Positions 59,810 to 64,000 of a stretch of 64,000 nt of DNA are shown in pieces. Under the pieces are notes generated by a model. That model saw only the letters and a program-made list of their open reading frames with translations, had not been told where the DNA came from and did no database searches. A program made the translations under genes and the position numbers. This stretch comes from Homarus americanus. Lineage: Eukaryota > Arthropoda > Malacostraca > Decapoda > Nephropidae. The stretch lies in the NCBI RefSeq assembly GCF_018991925.1, contig NW_024744357.1:4101588-4165587 (forward strand), given 5' to 3'. Numbering within the stretch: position 1 is the stretch's first letter; the number at the start of each line of letters is the position of its first letter.

Positions 59810-60175
59810 TAAGAATAGTCTTAAGACAAACCAGAAAAAGTACCAAATCGACCCCCTCACCTGGGAGTCGATTATTCCACATTGTAACGATTGGAGAAGC
59901 ACAGCACGAGAAGGACTCAATGCTTTCGAGTTGGCCCGACTGCAAACCGAGGCAGACTAGCACCAACGCCGGAAAGACGCTATCACTGCCCCTCCCGCAG
60001 TAGATGGAGCCCTCCACATCTGCAACGAATGTGACCAATGCTTCGGGTCCCGTATCGGCCTCTTTGGTCACCTCAAAACTCACCAGCCTAGGTGACAACT
60101 CATATCATTGTATCATAGCTGGATGATCGTCATACTCGATTCCGAGTGACAGCAAAGTAGTAGTAGTGTGTGTGT

Positions 60176-60560
60176 GTGTGTGTGTGAGTTTATAAGATCA
60201 TTATAAGAACAGATCCAACTTTGTTAGGAATTCCCAGTAACTAGATTAGTTAATTACCAAGTTAGTGGAACTTACCGAGAGATCAATAGGTTACCTGCGT
60301 CTGACAGCTACAGGTAACTCACCCGGTGTTCCCAAAGGCTGTTTGTTGATCATCTTGTTCACTTTAATAGTTTCATAATCAGTGTGAAAGTCAGTATACA
60401 GCACATCAGACTCATACTGAAATACTAATTAAATAGGTAATTTAATTTCCAAATGGCTGTGTACTACCATAAGCTTCCATAAGGAGCAGTTCTGTTGCCT
60501 CACGTTCTTCTTCCCCAGCAACCCAGCTTAAATTTCTTATACACTGTACAGTCGGTGGAA
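60176..60560. other. Non-coding stretch between LINE A and Harbinger 3
   Basis: Starts with the (TG)n tail of LINE A; the rest is AT-rich. The left terminal repeat of the following Harbinger relic was not found. Confidence 0.35.
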
Positions 60561-61320
60561 GGCAGTTCTCAGACAGTACTTTGAGTCCTTCGATATATTT
60601 GAAATTTTTGCCTCAGGATGCCGAAAGCGTTCTCAACAACTCTCCTTGCACGCGAGAGCCTGTAGTTGAATACACTCTTCTCTGTATCCCCATTAATTTG
60701 TGATCCTGGATAAGGTCTCATTAAATAAGTTTTTAGTGTGAAGGTCTCATCCCCCACTATTACAATGAGAGCCAAACAATTTGTTCCTGGCAGTTCCTTA
60801 TCTTGAGGTACATTTATATTCCCGTTCTAAATCTCTTCCTAGCTTTGAATGAGAAAAAATTCCCCCATCACTATTCTTACCAAAAGATCCAATAACCACG
60901 AGAACGAATATGTAATGAGCATCAACTAGAGCCAATAGTACAATTATAAAAAAAAACTGTGAACCACTATTTGGTGGGGCCTGAATCTCCACATGTTCCC
61001 CATCTATATTACCTATACAGTTAGGAAAATTCCACAAGGATATTCTAAAATACTGGTAAAATTTCAGTTCATCAGCTACAAACTCCTTGAATAAAGTCTA
61101 GTATTCTCCCTCAATAACTGCAAGTTTCTTCTTGCTAAATGAATATGGCGCCATTTTTACTCCGAAGCTAAACATTGACTGACCGATCGCTGACGGAACC
61201 GTGACAGAACGGTGACGGAAGATGTGAATGTTCGCAGTTTTGACAGACCGTTGCCGATCCGTGATGTTACCGATGCGTGATGGATAGCGTGAATCGCCCT
61301 CACTGCAACAACCATAGGAT
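60560..61320 (-). mobile_element. Second Harbinger family: transposase with internal deletion, minus strand
   Basis: The right side (61150-61320) has GACGGAACCGTGACAGAACG and repeated TGACGGA/CCGATCCGTGA motifs, like the subterminal region of Harbinger elements. The transposase follows on the minus strand to 60569. The opposite end was not located. Confidence 0.6.
60569..61140 (-). pseudogene. HARBI1-like DDE transposase, deleted and frameshifted
   Basis: From 61140: APYSFSKKKLAVIEGEY, stop, then DELKFYQYFRIS (N-terminal block) joins directly to LWNFPNCIGNIDGEHVEI (first D), so roughly 100 residues are missing between. ALVDAHYIF and GKNSDGGIFSHSKLG follow (61037-60798). A one-base loss near 60820 shifts the frame into INVPQDKEL, IVGDETFTLKTYLMRPYPG (second D), then SRARRVVENAFGILRQKF (E) to 60569. 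All three DDE residues are still present, but the gene is broken. Confidence 0.83.
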
Positions 61321-61344
61321 TTATTTCCACGATGGTGACAATCT

Positions 61345-61880
61345 ACAACAATAATAAAAGGACGTGTCTCTGTCTGTCTATCTGTCTGTCTGTCTTGTTT
61401 GTCTTGCATCTGTCTGTCTGTTTCTCTGTCTGTCTGTCTGCCTGTCTTGTTCGTCTTCTGTCTTGTGTGTGTGTGTGTCTATCTGTCTTTTTCAGTCATA
61501 GCTCCTAAACGGAAAGAGTTAGAGACCTGAACCTTGACACACCTATTACAAGTGCCCTAAGGTCATACAACCCCACAAATCTTCCCTGACTGAGATATCA
61601 CCACGACGACGACGGGAGCTGGTTAGGTTAGGTTAGCTTACACGTCTGTCTTTCTGTCTCCCTAATCCTCTTCCTCTCTTTCTCTCTCTCTCTCCTCTTC
61701 CTGTCTCTTTCTCTTTATCCCTTCATATTCTCCTCTCTTTCTCTCTCTCTCACCACCTCTTCTTCCTGTCTTTCTTTCTCTCTATCCCCTATTCTTCCTC
61801 CCTCTCACTCTTCCCCCCTCCTCCTCTTCCCTCCTCCCTCTCTTTGCTCCTCTTCCTCTCTCGTAAAACATCAAAATAAC
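61345..61880. repeat. (TCTG)n and pyrimidine-rich tract
   Basis: TCTGTCTGTCTATC repeats at 61368-61500, then a unique block CATAGCTCCTAAACGGAAAG (61497), a GGTTAGGTTAGGTTAG tract (61622) and a C/T-rich run to 61865. The combination recalls some invertebrate transposons, but no ends are visible. Confidence 0.7.
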
Positions 61881-62173
61881 CTACCCATTACATTTAACAC
61901 TTGTCAATATTCATACCCCCAACATTTACTTACTCCATATATCATCATATTTACTTATTACCCACGTAACTATATGACACCATTACATGTCCCTTTAAAA
62001 CGATAGGACAGACCAAACGAATGTATAGTGATAAGGGTTAATACACTATAAAGGTAACACAAGCGAGATGGGTATTGGATCTTTTTCCTTTAGTTCAATT
62101 ATTTGATATAATTTCGTCTTGAAGGGGTTAAAGTCATCGTCGTGGAAGGGTTAAGAAATCCATCATCGTTCAT

Positions 62174-62175
<2 letters not shown>

Positions 62176-62219
<44 letters not shown>

Positions 62220-62234
62220 GTTTGTGTAATGGAT

Positions 62235-62290
<56 letters not shown>
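62176..62290. repeat. (GA)n followed by (CA)n microsatellites
   Basis: (GA)n at 62178-62216 and (CA)n at 62237-62288. The sequence between 61880 and 62170, and from 62300 to 62680, shows no gene. Confidence 0.95.
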
Positions 62291-62292
<2 letters not shown>

Positions 62293-62682
62293 CACTCACT
62301 CCACCGTGTGTGTATTTCCAGGCCAATAAAAGCTACACATTCACTCGATGGTTGTGACTGCATTTTTCTCTGCCAGGGAATGAGACTATACCGCCGCTGC
62401 ATCTCACGGTCCTATTTACAACCGATATCCTTGTTTCTCAGTCTAGCTATTTATCCTTCACCATAGGTCTTGTCCACCCAGTCTATCCGCGCTTAAAAAA
62501 AAAAAAAATTGTATCCATTAATATTTTTTTTAATTTTTCTTGGTAGTTAGTGAAGCCTTGTCGAGTCTAGAGAGAATTCTTTGGTTGGTGGCTGTGGAGG
62601 TCTTAGGAGGTGTTATGTGTTATGGAAACGAGAGAGGAGGGGGTTATTGGGAGTGATAAGATGGTGGGGTATTGTTGTCTAG

Positions 62683-62683
<1 letters not shown>

Positions 62684-62745
<62 letters not shown>

Positions 62746-62808
62746 TTTGTTTCAGGTCTAACTATTTCCGTTTTGGAGCTATGGTTTGAACAGACAGACA
62801 CACTCACA

Positions 62809-62849
<41 letters not shown>

Positions 62850-62905
62850 GCACACACGCACACACACGCTCACACACGTACACACACGCGCACGCACACA
62901 CACGC
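62684..62905. repeat. (TG)n and (CA)n microsatellites in opposite orientation
   Basis: (TG)n at 62685-62742, then (CA)n with CG interruptions at 62798-62903; the two can pair as a long hairpin. Cysteine/valine- and threonine/histidine-rich frames are artefacts. Confidence 0.95.
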
Positions 62906-63145
62906 TTTACTTACTTACTTGCTTTATTACTAAAGAGTGAAATTTTACAACAAAAACAACAATTACTAAACCTAAAACTCCTATTACTACTGCTGCTGCT
63001 GCTGCTAATAATAATAATAATACTAATAACAAAAGACATTGGTTTGACATGAAATGGATCGACCAGTGATTCTCAGAACCAAGGCGGATCATTCCACCAC
63101 TCTGTTACCACGCGTCTCTGTTAGTGACGGCTGAAACTGTGTTAT

Positions 63146-63190
<45 letters not shown>

Positions 63191-63451
63191 CACTCAGAAA
63201 AAATTTAGATTCAAAAGTTCAGAAATTTAATGGCCATATTACTGCAGATCAGAGTTCAACTGTTGTCCGCGACTGTACTGTACATAAAAATACATTTATA
63301 TATTATTGCATCTAAAACTACAACACGGGGGAGGAAGATTGGGAGTTGCACTTGGCTCTCCAACATTAGAGGCGATACCTAACCTAACCTAACCTAGGAC
63401 ACGAAAACACGCAACCGACCGCCCAGTTTGGTGTTGTATGTAAATATGTGA
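62906..63451. other. Non-coding stretch with microsatellites and AACCT tract
   Basis: (TGC)n(TAA)n at 62990-63026, (CA)n at 63151-63184, CCTAACCTAACCTAACCTAG at 63378-63397. Confidence 0.6.
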
Positions 63452-64000
63452 TTAAAAACATAAGAATGGAGGAAACTGCAGCGGGCCCATTGACCCATAC
63501 TGGTCAGTCCCGTTTACACCCAACCCCTATTGCTCATATAAGCATCCAACCTATGTTTGAAGCTATTCAGCGTATTAGAGTTAATGATAATGTTTGGTAA
63601 CTTGTTTCACTCATCCACTACTCTATTTCCAAACCAATGTTTACCTATTTCGCGCCTAAATCAAAATTTGTCCAATTTAAAACAATTTGTTTAGCCCTGA
63701 CTTCCATTTACACACCTCTATCAGGTCGCCCCTCGCTCTACGTCTCTCGAGGGAGTGCAAATTAAGATGCTTTAACCTGTCTCTCTACTCAAGGTTCCTA
63801 ATGCCAGGAATTAGTCTTGTCATTCTCATCTGAATTCTTCCTCGGGATTCTATATCCATTCTGTAGTACGGTGACCAGAACTGAACCACGTAATCCAAGT
63901 GAGGTCTCACAAGCGATAGACATAGTTTTAGGATGACCTCGCTAGTCTTGTAACTAACACTCCTTTGTATGAACCCCAAAACTTTTACCGATGAGTTCAG
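63452..64000 (-). mobile_element. Non-LTR retrotransposon family B, copy 2 (runs off right edge)
   Basis: Minus strand from the edge: GFIQRSVSYKTSEVILKLCL, RPHLDYVVQFWSPYYRMD, then RMTRLIPGIRNLE, stop (TAG for the TAC tyrosine of copy 1), RRRARGDLIEVCKWKSGLNK, then a decayed stretch and LPNIIINSNTLNSFKHRLDA. Stop codon, then a 3' region ending TTTCCTCCATTCTTATGTTT. This extends the family upstream compared with the copy at 26118. Confidence 0.82.

Larger units (their letters stand above)
56340..60175 (+). mobile_element. Non-LTR retrotransposon family A (jockey/CFDP2-like), longest copy, interrupted
   Basis: A GC-rich leader (56340-57040) is followed by an APE endonuclease (57046: MVAAWNVWTLLDTGTD, IDIAAISESRLPD; 57500: LLGDFNARVGRD; 57700: HLIDYIIV; 57775: GSDHCG). 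About 57850 the linker and first part of RT are missing; RT resumes at MAFIDLTNALDLVNRE (57916) and reads on to 58947. The catalytic box is LQSADDLTLVAHTE (Y to S). LHVYRAVVIPTLLYGSETW and RVRWEDKR follow. A CTG-to-TTG and AAA-to-TAA change stops the frame just before a Harbinger insertion (58956-59809). The C-terminus (59813-60098) ends in CNECDQCFGSRIGLFGHLKT. The tail is CGATTCCGAGTGACAGCAAA then (GTA)n(TG)n. Confidence 0.88.

Noticed and set aside
61345..61620. Helitron end
   Set aside because: The (TCTG)n plus conserved block resembles some repeats of that sort, but there is no TC...CTRR terminus with a hairpin that I could confirm.
1..64000. tRNA, 5S or other RNA genes
   Set aside because: I looked for GGTTCRANTCC-type B boxes with a matching A box and acceptor stem and found none convincing.

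Overview
This window is nuclear DNA from a repeat-rich arthropod, most likely a decapod crustacean. That is inferred from short scattered (AACCT)n/(TTAGG)n tracts (the arthropod telomere-type unit), very abundant di- and trinucleotide microsatellites, spliceosomal introns, and several decayed non-LTR, LTR, hAT and PIF/Harbinger elements. No bacterial-style operon, rRNA, tRNA or CRISPR array was seen.

Host genes are few. The left edge (545-1675, minus strand) holds three consecutive coding exons with compatible phases and canonical splice sites. They encode a leucine-rich-repeat protein that matches the LRMDA (C10orf11) family. The gene continues off the left edge and probably also to the right through a large intron. 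A GC-rich, exon-like block with a strong donor lies on the same strand at 22353-22591, with a possible 5' leader above it. It could be an unrelated gene or an upstream exon of the same gene. A last-exon candidate lies at 29582-29827 (plus). An intronless minus-strand gene at 45878-46822 encodes two retropepsin-like aspartic protease modules in one chain, with one in-frame stop. It has no gag or polymerase beside it and sits between two large satellite arrays; it is the most unusual item here.

Mobile elements by region: 2620-6208, a hAT element with 8-bp target duplication, a broken ZMYM1-like transposase and two minisatellites grown inside it. 8475-8725, a short hAT-like element with a perfect 8-bp duplication, nested in a 30-bp tandem array. 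18998-20051, a Harbinger relic with a MADF exon and a transposase start. 31002-31696, a Charlie-like hAT relic with a perfect 8-bp duplication. 31915-33446, a CR1/jockey-like LINE. 37504-37701, a mariner-like MITE. 39120-41402, a LINE split by a long-inverted-repeat MITE. 51017-53830, Gypsy pol on the minus strand, head-to-head with a plus-strand gag at 54023-55265. 56340-60175, the longest copy of a jockey/CFDP2-like LINE, into which a Harbinger derivative inserted with a TAA duplication. 60560-61320, a second Harbinger transposase. Other LINE fragments lie at 6523, 11700, 15491, 26118, 42080 and 63452.

Tandem arrays make up about 8 kb: 32 bp (1095), 33 bp (3161), 32 bp (5161), 33 bp (21018), about 30 bp (22154), 25 bp (25446), 49 bp (27642), 25 bp (43254-44780) and a TG-rich array of 3.6 kb (46953-50563). 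Parts of several arrays look noisy, as in poorly polished assembly. Apart from the LRMDA exons, coding calls here are mostly transposon-derived and carry stops or frameshifts. The stretches from 33.5 to 37.5 kb and 9 to 15 kb contain little that can be supported.
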